Counted from the stretch's first letter, positions 33,570 to 41,600 are shown. The stretch is DNA of 64,000 nucleotides from Hemicordylus capensis (GCF_027244095.1 NC_069659.1:351578750-351642749); one strand, 5' to 3'. Translations and numbers: made by a program. Notes: a model not told the origin generated them from the sequence alone.

Positions 33570-36500
33570 GGGGAAACAGCAGCCCTGATCAAGCCTGACA
33601 CTGAATAAATGATACCAGATTAGCTTGAGTTATGGAGTGATACAGGACCAACAGGTATCCATGCATGTGGAAACCCGCATGTATTCAATTAATGCTTTCT
33701 CATGCATCTGCTTCCTGTCTATGTGCGACTAACTTGTGTATATCCCACCTGTTAACCTGAGCTTCTTGATTGACACCCACAGAATACAGGTGACCCCACC
33801 TCCACACTGGATGAGAGCAACCTGGTTCAGAGCATCTTTGACTTTTTCCTGGCGGGGACAGAGACAACAGCTACCACCATGCGCTGGGCAGTGCTCTACA
33901 TGGTGGCCTATCCAGACATACAAGGTGAGAGGTGGGGGAGCAGAAAGGCAGAGGGGAATTTGTCTGCACGGATATCTGTTTGCCCCCATAACTGACAAGG
34001 AGAAACAAGGTGTAAGGTCCACAGGAAACATTACTCTGGAACAGGACTCCTTACTTTGGAGAAAGTGCTTTAATCCAGAGCAAGTACTCCTATTTCAGAG
34101 GAAGAACAACTGTGGGTGCACAAACAGTGTGCATGGAGGAAGGGTGTGACTTTTATGTTAACTGCCTGAAGCAAAATGTTTGTTTTTCCTCAGGCAAAGT
34201 CCAGAAAGAGCTGGATGCTGTGCTGGGCTCTTCTCAGCTAATCTGCTATGAGGATAGAAAGAAAATGCCCTACACCAATGCTGTGATCCATGAAGTCCAG
34301 CGCTTTGCCAACATTGTTGCCGTGGGAGTCCCCAGATTAAGTACAAAGGACACAACTCTCTTAGGTTTTCCAGTCCCAAAGGTAAACAATACACTCTGCC
34401 TTGGTTGCATATGAAAGGGAGACTAGAAGTGTGAGCACTGTAAGATATTCCCCTCAGGGGATGGAGCCGCTCTGGGAAGAGCATCTAGGTTTCAAGTTCC
34501 CTCCCTGGCAGCATCTCCAAGTTAGGGCTGAGAGAGACTCCTGCCTGCAACCTTGGAGAAGCCGCTGCCAATCTGTGAAGACAATATTGAGCTAGATAGA
34601 CCAATGGTCTGACTCACTATATGGCAGCTTCCTATGTTCCTATGTTCCACATTGCTTCTTCTTTGTAGGCACTGCAGTGAAGGTGGGGCTCTTTTCCTGC
34701 GACTCCAGCATTTTTTGATAGAATCTCTCAATCACTTCTGATTCTATCAACAGGAGCGGCCCTTCCCTGAGGCAGGGCGAGGCAGTTGCCTGAGGCTCAA
34801 GTATGTGGAGGGGCACGGGGAGCAGCCAGGGCTGGCTCCCCACCCCATGTACCACCCCATAGGTCTTCTGGGTGCCTGCTGAGTGCTGCCACTACCCTTC
34901 CTCCCCCCGCCATGGAGCATGCTGTTACTTTCCCCTCCTTGCTCCACAGGGGCACACCTCTTCTTTCCCCTCTTCCTCACCCTGAGGAGAGTTATCAGCT
35001 TCTCTGCCTCCATTGCATGCCTGGTGGCATAGCCTGAGGGTGCTTGTGTGCCACTGCTACGGCCTTGGCAGCATGGCCTGAGAATGCTGAGCACCCTCCC
35101 GCAAATGCAGGAGGAGGGCTTCATGCTGTCCACCTCAAGCAGCTGGTCTTGCAGTATCAAGCATGAATTGTCCCCTTTGCTGAGCTGGGTCTCCCCTAGT
35201 TTGCATTTTAATGGGAGGCCACGTGTGAGCACTGTGAGTTATTCCCTAGGGGGTTCGAGTTTGAACTAAACTTGAACTAAATTCAAACTGAACCACCTGG
35301 TTCATGAGCTGGTTCGTTCGAATCAGTGGTGGTCTGGTCTGAGCAGTCAAACTGGGTTGAACCAGTTCAACCCGGTTTGGATGTTTGTAAAGGGGAATCC
35401 AGTAAGAATTTGTGTGGTGATGCAAATGGCTTCCACACAAGTGCGGATGTCACTCTAATGAACCAGCTGAACCAGGCTGGTTCGATTCAAACCCGGTTTG
35501 AGCTTGAACTGGTTCGCACACCCCAAGTATTCCCCTTAGGGGATGGAGCTGCTCTGAGCACCTGCATGGTTGCATGCAGAAAGTTCCATTTCCCCTCCTG
35601 GGAATCTCCAAGATAGGGCTGAGAGAGACTCCTGCCTGTAACCTTGGAGAAGCTGCTGCCAGTCTGTGTCGACAATACTGAGCTAGAAGGCAGCTTCTTA
35701 TGTTCCTTATGTGCTTTATGAGTGCCTCTGCTTATAAACGAGTCTTTTGTGCACTTGGTGTCTGCATGGCAAGGAGAATGACACTCTGTGGTTTATGTAG
35801 ATGTCCTGATTCTGTCCCTGGCCTCTCCAGGTCTCTGGTGGGAGGACTGAGATGAAGAACTCTTGTTGGAAAGATGCTGTCAGTGCCAGCTGCAACAGGC
35901 AGCAGCACTAACTGGGCAATGAGCATCCTTGCTCAGACTTCTGTCTGTCACCTCACAGGAAGTAACATTTTGTCACTTCTGTGCTTTTTCAAGGGCACCA
36001 TCATTCTTCCAAATTTGTCCTCCACCCTCTTGGATTCTAAGGAGTGGGAGACGCCTCGTCGTTTCAACCCAGGTCACTTTCTGGATCAAGATGGAAACTT
36101 TGTGAATCGAGAAGCTTTTCTGCCATTTTCTGCAGGTATGTTGGGCTGCGCATGTCAAGGAAGGTAACAGCATCGCACGTAGGATTTCTATTGTGCTTGT
36201 TCCAATCTCATTGTATTACTTGAAACAACTCTGTGAGGCAGGACAACATGCAGCATGAGTTGTGCTCCAGGAGGGCAGAGAAGGCAGCAGGTGCCAGAAA
36301 CCCCCTCCACTCAGGGGGGTCAACATTGCACAAATAGTCCAAAGCCGGGGCGGGGTGGTGGTGGTGGAATGGGACCAAAAGGTACTGTAAAGCTGACTAT
36401 TAGGGCTGTCTATGGTCCAAATTATTGGCCGGATCTCAATAATGAACCAGACCACCCTTGTACATGATGCAGGGTTGGTCTGTATTGCCTGGAGCTGATA

Positions 36501-39342
36501 ACTGGGATGGGGATGGAGTGGAAGCTTACCTTTTAATGAAGATCCAGCTTCTCGGAAGAAGCTGGCTGCCTTCTGGGCAGCCACAATGGTGGTATTTCAA
36601 ATTGCCACTTTTTCTTCCCTGGCTTTCTCCTATAATGCGCCAGGAAAGGAAGCAACATCATGACATGGTGCCCTTTCCCTGGTGCATTACTGCAGGGAGG
36701 GGAATTCTGATGGAAAATGCCCCAGTAGAGTCTGCATCACTTCAGACCAATGCCATTATCAATCTGATGTGATGTACAGAGCCTAGGCCGGGAAAAAGTA
36801 AAAATGTTGAGGCTTCAATTTGTGGATGATTTTTATATTGTTAAATTGTTTTAAGTTTTTGTATATGTTTATACTTGTTATATGCTATTGTTAACCACCT
36901 AGAGATGAAGGTTTGGGGCAGTGTACAAATTAAACAAACAAACAAACAAACAAACAAATAAATAGAATAGAATATTCTCCAATGCGATAAGGGAATGGAT
37001 AGAATAATTCTCCGAAATATTCTCTTCAATTCTGATTCGTGCATTGGTGAATATTCTTTCCAAGTCTGCAGGCCTACCTATTATCAATGCTAGCCAACCA
37101 TTTGAAAAACTTGCCTTATGTGTTTCCAGCTTGAGGATCTTTCTCAGACACAAATCTGTTGTGAGATGTAAGACACAGTGCCCAAAGCAGACTTACAATA
37201 ATACTACAGTGCTTGCTTCTGAGGAAGATCCTTGAGCTGGAAACGCATAGGACAAGGCTTTCAACTGGTTGATTAAAATTGGTAATTGGCTTTAGAGCGC
37301 CTTTGAGGTTTTGACCTGTTTTTAACTTTCACTCCAAACCCCTCCCACTCAATTCACAGGCCAAAGGAACAAGAGAGAGGGAGACTCTAGCCTGCATTGT
37401 CCTGGCATGAGGCAGGGCCATCTGGTGGCTAGTATTTGCCAATACATGCTAGGCAATTGAACCCTTGGGCATAGGTAACCCAGGAGAGGATCTTCACATC
37501 CATAGTATAGTGGAAAGATCCTCAATTCACCTGAAACGTGCAACTGTACGGCCAATGGACCTGCGGTTCCGCTCTGCCTTCCCCCACTCTCCAGTCCAAA
37601 TTTGGATGTTCAGGATAGCAGCCTCTCTGCAGTCAGTGAGACTTCTGAGAGGCAGGGGATCTGGCTGTGCGGGCATCTGTATTGACAGAAGGACAGCCCA
37701 CACAGCCTATTGGTCTGGAGTCCTCCCTTGAGGATTTTTCCGCTATAGAGTGGAGTCTGGGGAGGGAAACTGCGGTGCCGCAAAAACGGAGTTAAGGGAG
37801 GCGAAACTCCACTCTGACTGAAGGACTGGAGTTTGGGGAGGGAAACGGTGGGTCCCTTTTGACCTGTAACTCCAGTTTGCTGAATTTGGATGTGTGGCTT
37901 TGGAAACTGGAGATGAAGGGACATCTGGTTTCCTATTACGCCTGAATGCAGCCAGTGAAAGAGCTAAGAAGCTGCCATGAGACATAGAGAAGGAAACAAC
38001 CATTATCTATGTTTGGCCAGAGAGTTCAGGAATTCATCGGTTGACAGCAGCACCTAGAATTGCACCAGTCAATTCACAGGAAGACAGTACATGTATTTCA
38101 ACTTCAAAAACCCTTTAAAAATCACCCCTTTCTCCAATTACTTTGAAATATGGGTGGTTGCTTCCTTGAACCCATTGGGCACTACCACCCACCGCAACCC
38201 TCTCTGGGCCACCCTGGTGCCCCGCACATGGAGCTATAAGGCTGCTGAAATCCCCTTAATTCCCTATGGGAAAAAGCTTAAAGATGCACCAACTTCAATT
38301 AAAAAAAAATCACCCCTTTGCTCAATTTCTTTGAAATTTGGGTGGTAGCTTCCACCCATAGGGCACTACCACCCAACCCACTTTGGCCACAAAATGGTCC
38401 AAATCTCTGAATTTTTTGGGTTCTAATCTGGGGTGATTTGTTTTGTACCCAAATCTGGGCAATTGAGCACAAGTGTGATTTGTTCTGTCTTCAAATCACC
38501 CGAATCAGCCAGATTCGGGTACAAATCATTTTGTATCCAAATCAATACGCACATCCCTAGGCTTGGGCCATGTCTCTGATGTACTCCACCTCTGCTTCAA
38601 CCAGAAGGCAAGTTGCCATAGGCTAAATGTACCAGCTCCTTCATCCTTCAACCAGCTTGGTTGTCCTCCTTCGAACTCATACCAGCTTATCAATGACCTC
38701 AAAATGCAGGGCCCAGGATTGGACACAACAGATGACATCGTTAGTGCCATTAAGAAAGGTGCGCTAGCGTAAGAAGGTTGCATAGTTGCACTAAGGAACT
38801 CTGGAATTGCACACTTGGGGTATCGTGCTCTTGCACAAAAGTTCCCTTTCAAAGAGATGAGGTGTCCCACCATTGCCCAACTGTTGCGCGAGCATGCTTG
38901 TGGCAGGGCAACACTGACCTGGAATGCAAGCTGCTCATGTCCTAGAGCAACATCCTACCACAAATGCTCCATTAGCCACTACAGAATAGAGTGGAAGGAA
39001 TCCTTCTCATGATCTGGACACTGTGCTTGATTCCTTGCTCACAATTAAGCCCGTTGCACTTGCTAGGACTAGCTGCAGCTGTGAAGATACTTGCATATTT
39101 ACTGTGCTGCTTCTTGTATCTCTCCCCTTCCTTCCTTCCCTCCCTCCCTCCCACTCTGGACAGGGCACCGTGTGTGCTTGGGAGAACAGTTGGCCCGGAT
39201 GGAGCTCTTCATCTTCTTCACCAGACTGATGAGGACGTTCACCTTTCAGCTGCCCGAAGGGGTGAAGGAAATTAACATGGAGTCCATAAAGGGCCTGACA
39301 TTGCTACCCCATCCGTATGATATCTGCGCTGTTCCTCGCTAG
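16141..39342 (+). CDS. Complete CYP2-family cytochrome P450 gene (nine exons)
   Basis: This is a microsomal P450 of 493 residues encoded by nine exons (177, 163, 150, 161, 180, 142, 188, 142 and 179 bp), the standard CYP2 plan with correct phases. The features in order are an N-terminal membrane anchor (about residues 3-24), a proline-rich hinge PPGPTPFP (32-39), and the C-helix WKQQR (W123, R127). After these come the I-helix AGTET (301-305), the K-helix E358/R361, WETPRRFNP near 405, and the haem loop FSAGHRVCLG with the ligand Cys439. The C-terminus is ICAVPR. No stop or frameshift is seen. All introns are GT-AG except intron 5, which appears to be GC-AG. Similarity is mixed between CYP2J ([16 protein letters not shown]) and CYP2D ([15 protein letters not shown] end), so I give no symbol. 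It is expected to oxidise fatty acids or xenobiotics in the ER. Confidence 0.93.
16541..16610. repeat. Pentanucleotide microsatellite (TATTG)n to (CATAT)n
   Basis: A run of GTATT and GTGTT units changes into CATAT/CGTAT units. It lies in intron 1. Confidence 0.8.
16955..16980. repeat. (GT)n microsatellite
   Basis: A dinucleotide run of about twelve units in intron 1. Confidence 0.9.
17185..18843. mobile_element. MITE family B interrupted by a LINE
   Basis: The left piece (17185-17218, GAGGCTGTTCTCATGTGCAA) and the right piece (18442-18843, ending CGTGTGAATAGCTC) together match the uninterrupted copy at 6353-6803. The 1.2 kb between them is a minus-strand LINE fragment. It lies in intron 1. 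Confidence 0.65.
17219..18441 (-). repeat. Non-LTR retrotransposon 3' part (ORF2 C-terminus)
   Basis: The minus-strand frames 18405-18055 and 18011-17373 read [16 protein letters not shown]...[13 protein letters not shown], then [19 protein letters not shown]. This is the post-RT region and terminal zinc-knuckle-like motif of a LINE ORF2. The two frames are offset by a frameshift near 18030. The clade is uncertain (I, Vingi or Jockey-like). A diverged relative is at 7.2-7.6 kb. Confidence 0.75.
19445..19568 (+). repeat. L2-type LINE 3' tail
   Basis: TATTGTGAGCTGCCTTGGCA...GAAAGGCGGGGTATAAAT followed by an AATAAAATAAA run is the typical lizard L2 3' end. It lies in intron 1, 130 bp before exon 2. 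Confidence 0.75.
19703..19865 (+). CDS. Exon 2, complete CYP2 gene
   Basis: The exon is 163 bp, the invariant CYP2 exon 2 size. Its acceptor is TGTGTCTGCAG and its donor AAAGG|GTGAGC. It encodes [20 protein letters not shown] then [11 protein letters not shown], the beta-1 sheet and B-helix region. Phase 0 in, phase 1 out. Confidence 0.93.
20083..20471. mobile_element. Foldback element with telomere-like insert
   Basis: It is nearly a full palindrome: AGAAGCACCTTTAAAAGTAA at the left pairs with the complement of TTACGTCGAAAGGTGCCTCT at the right. Two CGCATGCGCAGAGG-like blocks pair around the centre. The right arm carries 3.7 CCCTAA units at 20391-20412. It lies in intron 2. Confidence 0.6.
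20391..20412 (-). repeat. Short interstitial telomere-like repeat
   Basis: 3.7 perfect CCCTAA units (TTAGGG on the minus strand), present in only one arm of the surrounding foldback element. Confidence 0.85.
20762..20848 (+). repeat. Composite SINE, tail fragment
   Basis: GACAATACTGAGCTAGATGA then GGTCTGACTCAGTATATGGC and TATGTTCCTATGTTCC are the last 85 bp of the composite SINE. The head is missing. Confidence 0.7.
21084..21097 (+). promoter_or_regulatory. CTCF-core-like motif
   Basis: CCAGCAGGTGGCGC matches the CTCF core consensus CCASYAGRKGGCRS at all 14 positions. It lies in intron 2, 460 bp before exon 3. Match only; binding is not shown. Confidence 0.4.
21148..21395. mobile_element. 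Foldback MITE
   Basis: GCCTAACAGGGATGAAAGAC at the left and TCCTCCATCCCTGTTAGGC at the right are inverted, with further pairing of ACATTGGTGTC against ACCAATGTC. It lies in intron 2, about 160 bp before exon 3. Confidence 0.6.
21558..21707 (+). CDS. Exon 3, complete CYP2 gene
   Basis: The exon is 150 bp, the invariant CYP2 exon 3 size. Its acceptor is TATCTGTTTAG and its donor AAAG|GTATGA. It encodes [20 protein letters not shown] and [17 protein letters not shown]. The C-helix WKQQR contacts the haem propionate in this family. Confidence 0.93.
22269..22494 (+). repeat. CR1 LINE 3' end
   Basis: GTTGCAGGGGAGCAACAGCA, GGCATCTGGTGGGCCACTGT and CCTGATCCAGCAGGGCTGTT, then TTCTTATGTTCTTATG. This is the plus-strand form of the CR1 ends at 46.3 and 47.2 kb. 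It lies in intron 3. Confidence 0.8.
22693..22942 (+). repeat. Composite 5S/tRNA SINE
   Basis: The 5S-like head is AGCTAAGCAGGGTCTGCC and AATGGGAGAC, and the tail is CTGACTCAGTATATGGCAGC. About 40 bp of the head and part of the body are missing. It lies in intron 3. Confidence 0.8.
23403..24175 (+). mobile_element. hAT-like element, internally shortened, both ends present
   Basis: The left end is CAGAGGCGTATCTAGGG and the right end CCTTAGATACACCCCTG, which are inverted. Relative to the 1033-bp copy at 56.3-57.3 kb, it lacks about 370 bp in the middle. No transposase is seen. It lies in intron 3. Confidence 0.75.
24474..24634 (+). CDS. Exon 4, complete CYP2 gene
   Basis: The exon is 161 bp, the invariant CYP2 exon 4 size. 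The acceptor is AAAACACAG and the donor AAT|GTAAGG. It encodes [20 protein letters not shown] and [12 protein letters not shown], the E and F helix region. Phase 1 in, phase 0 out. Confidence 0.93.
25085..25300. repeat. GC-rich foldback sequence
   Basis: GAGCAGGCCTCCCCCCCGCC and GGGGGGAGGCCTGCTAGGCTC are inverted, with an inner GTGGTGGCCGGAGTGGCCAC / GTGGCCACTCTGGCCAC pair. A 171-codon minus-strand frame here is a by-product of base composition. It lies in intron 4. Confidence 0.55.
25445..25725 (-). repeat. Composite SINE copy retaining full tRNA-like A box and 5S-like head
   Basis: Read on the minus strand, this copy shows the 5S-like head, then GATGGTGTAGCTCAGCAGTA (tRNA A-box region), then the B-box region GGTCCTGGGATCACTCC, then the body. 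It shows both promoter modules together, which other copies have partly lost. It lies in intron 4. Confidence 0.7.
25780..25890. mobile_element. Palindromic hAT-Charlie-like MITE
   Basis: CAGGGTTTCTCAAATCTGGG and the complement of CTTGAGATTCCCTG form the ends. Related copies are at 8.05, 15.5, 45.4 and 55.1 kb. Confidence 0.65.
26229..26456 (-). repeat. Dispersed 3'-tail repeat (family D)
   Basis: A minus-strand copy with AGTTTACATAGACAAATAAA, then GGCTCACGGTCTAAAAAGAA and a CTCCCCCTGCTAAATATAAG block. It lies in intron 4. Confidence 0.6.
26457..26665 (-). repeat. tRNA-like SINE (second type)
   Basis: It contains TGTTGACTCCTGGCGACCAC, GGAGGGGTTTACCATTGCCA and a GGAATTTGAACTGGCAA B-box-like end read in reverse. 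It is a dispersed squamate-type repeat different from the composite SINE. The exact family is not named. Confidence 0.55.
26670..27960. other. Intron 4 filler, no gene seen
   Basis: GC-rich frames on both strands (27106-27657) overlap one another and show no domain. No CYP exon is missing from this interval. A piece near 27780-27900 may be a decayed SINE. Confidence 0.4.
27970..27998. repeat. (CAC)n/(CAT)n microsatellite
   Basis: A trinucleotide run of CAC then CAT units adjoins the family D copy. Confidence 0.8.
28004..28243 (-). repeat. Dispersed 3'-tail repeat (family D)
   Basis: CAGGGCGGTTTACACAGAGA, AATAAATAAATAAGA, GGCTCCCTGTCCCCAAAGGG and a GTGCTGGGGGTGGATAG block, in the same order as the copy at 60.2-60.4 kb. 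Confidence 0.7.
28318..28638. mobile_element. Non-autonomous TIR element
   Basis: The left end CAGGGCGCGTTCCAGATTAG and the right end CTAATCTGGAAAGTGCCC are inverted. The interior matches 11830-11974 in reverse. Its right end lies 55 bp before exon 5. Confidence 0.65.
28694..28873 (+). CDS. Exon 5, complete CYP2 gene (GC donor)
   Basis: The acceptor is GTCTCTTACAG. It encodes [20 protein letters not shown] through [16 protein letters not shown], 60 codons against the usual 59, with one extra residue in the G-helix region ([12 protein letters not shown]). The next bases are GCAAGA, so the donor is AAG|GCAAGA rather than GT. Phase 0 at both ends fits exons 4 and 6. Reading on would add ARDAP and a stop. 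Confidence 0.88.
28874..30289. other. Intron 5, first part: no gene seen
   Basis: No exon or recognised repeat. Frames such as 29181-29498 are unsupported. Confidence 0.4.
30290..30527 (+). repeat. L2-type LINE 3' tail ending in (AAT)n
   Basis: TACAAAAATGTATTTGTTTG, a T-rich UTR, TTGTACACTGCCCAGAGCCT and TTATAAATG precede an AATAAT run. The R4 LINE copy 1 begins directly in that run. Confidence 0.7.
30528..31817 (+). repeat. R4/Dong-clade LINE, 5'-truncated copy 1 (open frame)
   Basis: The frame is open from the 5' end of the element to the stop at 31716, about 396 codons. It includes a CHLC...H...C zinc-finger-like motif ([18 protein letters not shown]) and a restriction-like endonuclease signature ([18 protein letters not shown]). 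This arrangement, with the RT upstream in other copies, fits the R2/R4/Dong group with a C-terminal endonuclease. It is flanked by AAT runs on both sides, in keeping with TAA-targeting Dong-type elements. It lies in intron 5. Confidence 0.82.
31818..31862. repeat. (AAT)n array
   Basis: About fifteen AAT units at the 3' boundary of R4 copy 1. Confidence 0.9.
31886..31976 (+). repeat. Family D 3' tail with (AAAC)n
   Basis: GTAAACCGCCCTGAGCCATT, GGAAGGGCGGATATAAAT, then AAAC units. It lies between the two R4 copies. Confidence 0.65.
32009..33532 (+). repeat. R4/Dong-clade LINE, 5'-truncated copy 2
   Basis: It starts further 5' than copy 1 (AACACTGTCTGTATATTTAG) and includes [11 protein letters not shown] and the same zinc-finger and endonuclease regions. 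The frame 32119-32952 is interrupted by a frameshift near 32907. A second frame follows at 32958-33236, with at least one further frameshift. It ends in the same 3' sequence (GACTGTGTAAACAAGAAAT) and a TAA array. Confidence 0.82.
33533..33569. repeat. (TAA)n array
   Basis: A TAA/AAT run at the 3' end of R4 copy 2. Confidence 0.9.
33783..33924 (+). CDS. Exon 6, complete CYP2 gene
   Basis: The exon is 142 bp, the invariant CYP2 exon 6 size. It follows GACACCCACAG and its donor is CAAG|GTGAGA. It encodes [20 protein letters not shown] and the I-helix [15 protein letters not shown] with the acid/threonine pair used for O2 activation. Phase 0 in, phase 1 out. Confidence 0.94.
34194..34381 (+). 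CDS. Exon 7, complete CYP2 gene
   Basis: The exon is 188 bp. The acceptor is TTTTTCCTCAG and the donor AAAG|GTAAAC. It encodes [20 protein letters not shown] and [10 protein letters not shown] with the K-helix E358 and R361. It aligns without gaps to exon 7 of the first gene. Confidence 0.94.
34391..34650 (+). repeat. Composite SINE directly behind the exon 7 donor
   Basis: It starts inside the 5S-like head (CTCTGCCTTGGTTGCATATG, then GGGAGACTAGAAGTGTGAGC) and runs to the tail TATGGCAGCTTCCTATGTTCC. Its first base is only about 10 nt past the end of exon 7. Confidence 0.8.
34651..35141. other. Intron 7 filler, no gene seen
   Basis: GC-rich sequence with a 161-codon minus-strand frame (34747-35232) that has no recognisable domain and overlaps a SINE. 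I treat it as non-coding. Confidence 0.45.
35142..35712 (+). repeat. Composite SINE split by a GGTTCG-rich insertion
   Basis: The head (35142-35249, up to GTTATTCCCTAGGG) and the body plus tail (35524-35712, from AGTATTCCCCTTAGGGG) form one composite SINE. About 275 bp lie between the two parts. Confidence 0.7.
35250..35523. mobile_element. GGTTCG-rich non-autonomous insertion
   Basis: It is rich in GGTTCGA/GTTTGAAC and GAACCAG motifs in both orientations and ends GGTTCGCACACCCC. The flanks TATTCCCTAGGG and TATTCCCCTTAGGGG look like a diverged target duplication. Confidence 0.55.
35994..36135 (+). CDS. Exon 8, complete CYP2 gene
   Basis: The exon is 142 bp. The acceptor is GTGCTTTTTCAAG and the donor GCAG|GTATGT. 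It encodes [35 protein letters not shown] and EAFLPFSA, and leads into the haem loop. Confidence 0.94.
36790..36962 (+). repeat. LINE 3' tail with (AAAC)n
   Basis: TTGTTAACCACCTAGAGATG, GGTTTGGGGCAGTGTACAAA, then AAAC units. The reverse complement of the same tail is at 51.29-51.45 kb. It lies in intron 8. Confidence 0.65.
36963..38089. other. Intron 8 filler, no gene seen
   Basis: No exon. The region 37740-37900 has repeated GAGGGAAAC / ACTGGAGTTTGGGG blocks like those near 63.9 kb, probably an unnamed repeat. Confidence 0.4.
38090..38568. mobile_element. Non-autonomous DNA-element-like repeat
   Basis: It ends (minus-strand view) CCTAGGGATGTGCGTATTGA and contains two internal copies of the block around AATTTGGGTGGTAGC...GGGCACTACCACCC (38150 and 38335 regions), plus GATTCGGG/CCCGAATC pairs. 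It is non-coding. Confidence 0.5.
39164..39342 (+). CDS. Exon 9 and stop, complete CYP2 gene
   Basis: It follows CTCTGGACAG and is 179 bp with TAG. It encodes [19 protein letters not shown] with the haem ligand Cys439, then [18 protein letters not shown] and the end ICAVPR. No AATAAA is seen in the first 300 bp of 3' UTR. ATTAAA occurs near 40125. Confidence 0.94.
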
Positions 39343-39756
39343 GTTCCCATGTGCAGTGGATCACCAAAGGCCTTCTGAAGACCTATTTGTCTTTATTGCT
39401 TGGCCTGCAGTTAAGTCTCTATCTATAACATTCTTGTGAATGCTTCAATCATCCTGTTTTTACCAAGATATCTTTTGAAAGTAGGCCATGGAGGGGCATT
39501 GAGAGCCTTAGTGCGCATAACAAGTGGGGAGCTGTGAGGAATTCATGGAAGGGGGAGAGGGACAGCAGAGAGGGGAGGTTTTCATTTTTCCTCTCTCCAC
39601 CTGTAGATTTCTCACCTGGTAGGTGAAGAGGCACTGTGAAGCCTGGCATTGCATCCTGTGAGCCTTGGGGTTGCTGCTCTGGGCCTGCTTGAAGCCTTCT
39701 TTCCAGTGGGTCCCTGGAACCTGCAAGGGAGAGGCCTTCAAGGAAGCTAGCATTGC

Positions 39757-40110
39757 ATCCAATTCAAGGTGCTGGTTTTGACCTTTAAAGCCCTTAACAG
39801 TTTGGGCCCTGGATACCCGAAGGGCTGCCTGCTCCCAAGAGTTTCTGCCTGTTTAATGAGGACATCTGGGTGGGCTCTGCTTGGGGTGCCAACAATGAGG
39901 GAGGCTCGGCTGTCATGCACGCAGAACAGGGCCTTCTTGGCCGTTGCCCCCAGACTCTGGAATGCTTTTCCAGTGGCCATCCACTCTTCGGACACCATCA
40001 CACTTTTTAGAAAGAGTGTAACCCAGGCTTTTATATGTTTGTCTCTACTGCTGCTGCTTTGTATTTTTAATGGTTATATTGTGCTTTTTTAAAAAAATCT
40101 TCTAAATCAG
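39757..40110 (+). repeat. L2/CR1-group LINE 3' end
   Basis: The frame 39769-40092 encodes MLVLTFKALNSLGPGYPKGC and NRAFLAVAPRLWNAFPVAI, the conserved C-terminus of L2-type ORF2. Confidence 0.8.
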
Positions 40111-41375
40111 ATCTGTATTTTTATATTAAAAATATAAAATTTTAATATATTTTTTTTCTATATTTCTATATTTACAGGGGGGCGGTAAATATAGAAAGAC
40201 TCCCATATTCCCTGAGGCCAAGGCACTCCAATTGCCTGGTTTGAGGCTGAACAACCCCACCCCGCATTTTGGCTCCCTAGCAGGTATTTTTCCTGGCAAC
40301 AGGAGGGCAGAGTCGCTGAGGGGGCCCTGTGGGGTAGGGGAGTTGTCATTCTGACCCCTGTTACCAGTGGTAGGGACTCAATCCTACCCTGCCCAGTATC
40401 CACTGCCGACCCTCCCTGCCCACGGGCTCCTTCAAAGGATTAAAAATAAACAGATTACTAGAGTTGCCACTAAAGTTGCTCTTAAAGTGAAAATTGAAGC
40501 AAACTTGGGATGTTCCTCTTTCCAAGGCAGTTTCCAAGTGAAGCACAAAGAGTTTTGATAAGACAGTTTATTAGGGGGCATGGGTGGTGGCTCACACAAT
40601 CCCAAATATGAGGTAGGTTAGGCTGAGTGAAAATGATTTCTCCATGGCAGCCTACTTGGCTTTCTGGTTGAGCTGGCCATTGGCATCCGGCTTTCTTGAA
40701 TCCAAGCCCATGACTCTTGCAGGTACACCACACTGCCTGTCTGCAGGGTGTGGGTTTGTGGGGAATCAAAGACAAGCATCTTTTGAAAGCACTGTAAGAC
40801 CTCTCTCTTGGTGCTGGATTTCAGGGTTAACTTGGGAAAGGGCCAAGTAATTTCTCGAGATGGGCGAGCTCTTTCATACCCACCTAAGAGTAGCCCTTTG
40901 AAAGACTGTAAGTCTTAAGGCACACTGCAAATATCCCTTTATTTAGGTATGTTTATTTAGGAGCAGGATTCCTGGAAGACAAAGGGAAAGGACAGGAAGA
41001 AAAACACCTTTCCAGCCCCCACACTGGCACTGCTGTTTCTTCTAGTGTGCTGCTTTGAGGTGCAAACACAGCAACAAAGGAGGGAGAGAAGGGGGTAAAT
41101 GTCCCCCTCCTCACTCTGTCTTAACTGCTGCTTTTCCAATTGATGCCCCAGGTCCTAGAAAGTAACGAGAAGGGGTGTGTGTGATTTTGGGGATAGGGGT
41201 TGGCAGTGAGGGTTCTTGGGGATGGTGGTCTGGTAAACACAGAGAAGAAATTCAGCAGCCTTATCTAAATGGTGAAGAATTGCAGGGCTTTGAAGAACTC
41301 ACCCCTCTTTTTGAAATGGGCTTGCTGAGCTTCTAAAATTCTTCTACAAGATTTGCTGGCATCCCCTGCTAACTG
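40111..41375. other. Intergenic, nothing recognised
   Basis: No CYP exon on either strand. Short frames are without domain signal. Confidence 0.4.
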
Positions 41376-41600
41376 AGCAAAGTGGCACCTTTAAAGTGGT
41401 GATGTTCTTGTATTTAGCAGGGGGAGAGCAACTATCCCTATCCAACTCCAGCACAGCATCCCTCCAGAAGTTCTTGCTGGTGTACACTTTCTTTCTCTTT
41501 TTAGATTGTGAGCCCTTAGGGGACAGGGAAGATGTACTCTATTTTCTGTGTAAGTTGCTCTGAAAACTTGTTCAACATCAGTATATAAATATTTGTAGTA
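41376..41600 (+). repeat. Dispersed 3'-tail repeat (family D)
   Basis: TTAGCAGGGGGAGAGCAACT, then TTTTTAGATTGTGAGCCCTT, AGGGGACAGGGAAG and TATATAAATAT. Same orientation as the 7.6 kb copy. Confidence 0.65.
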
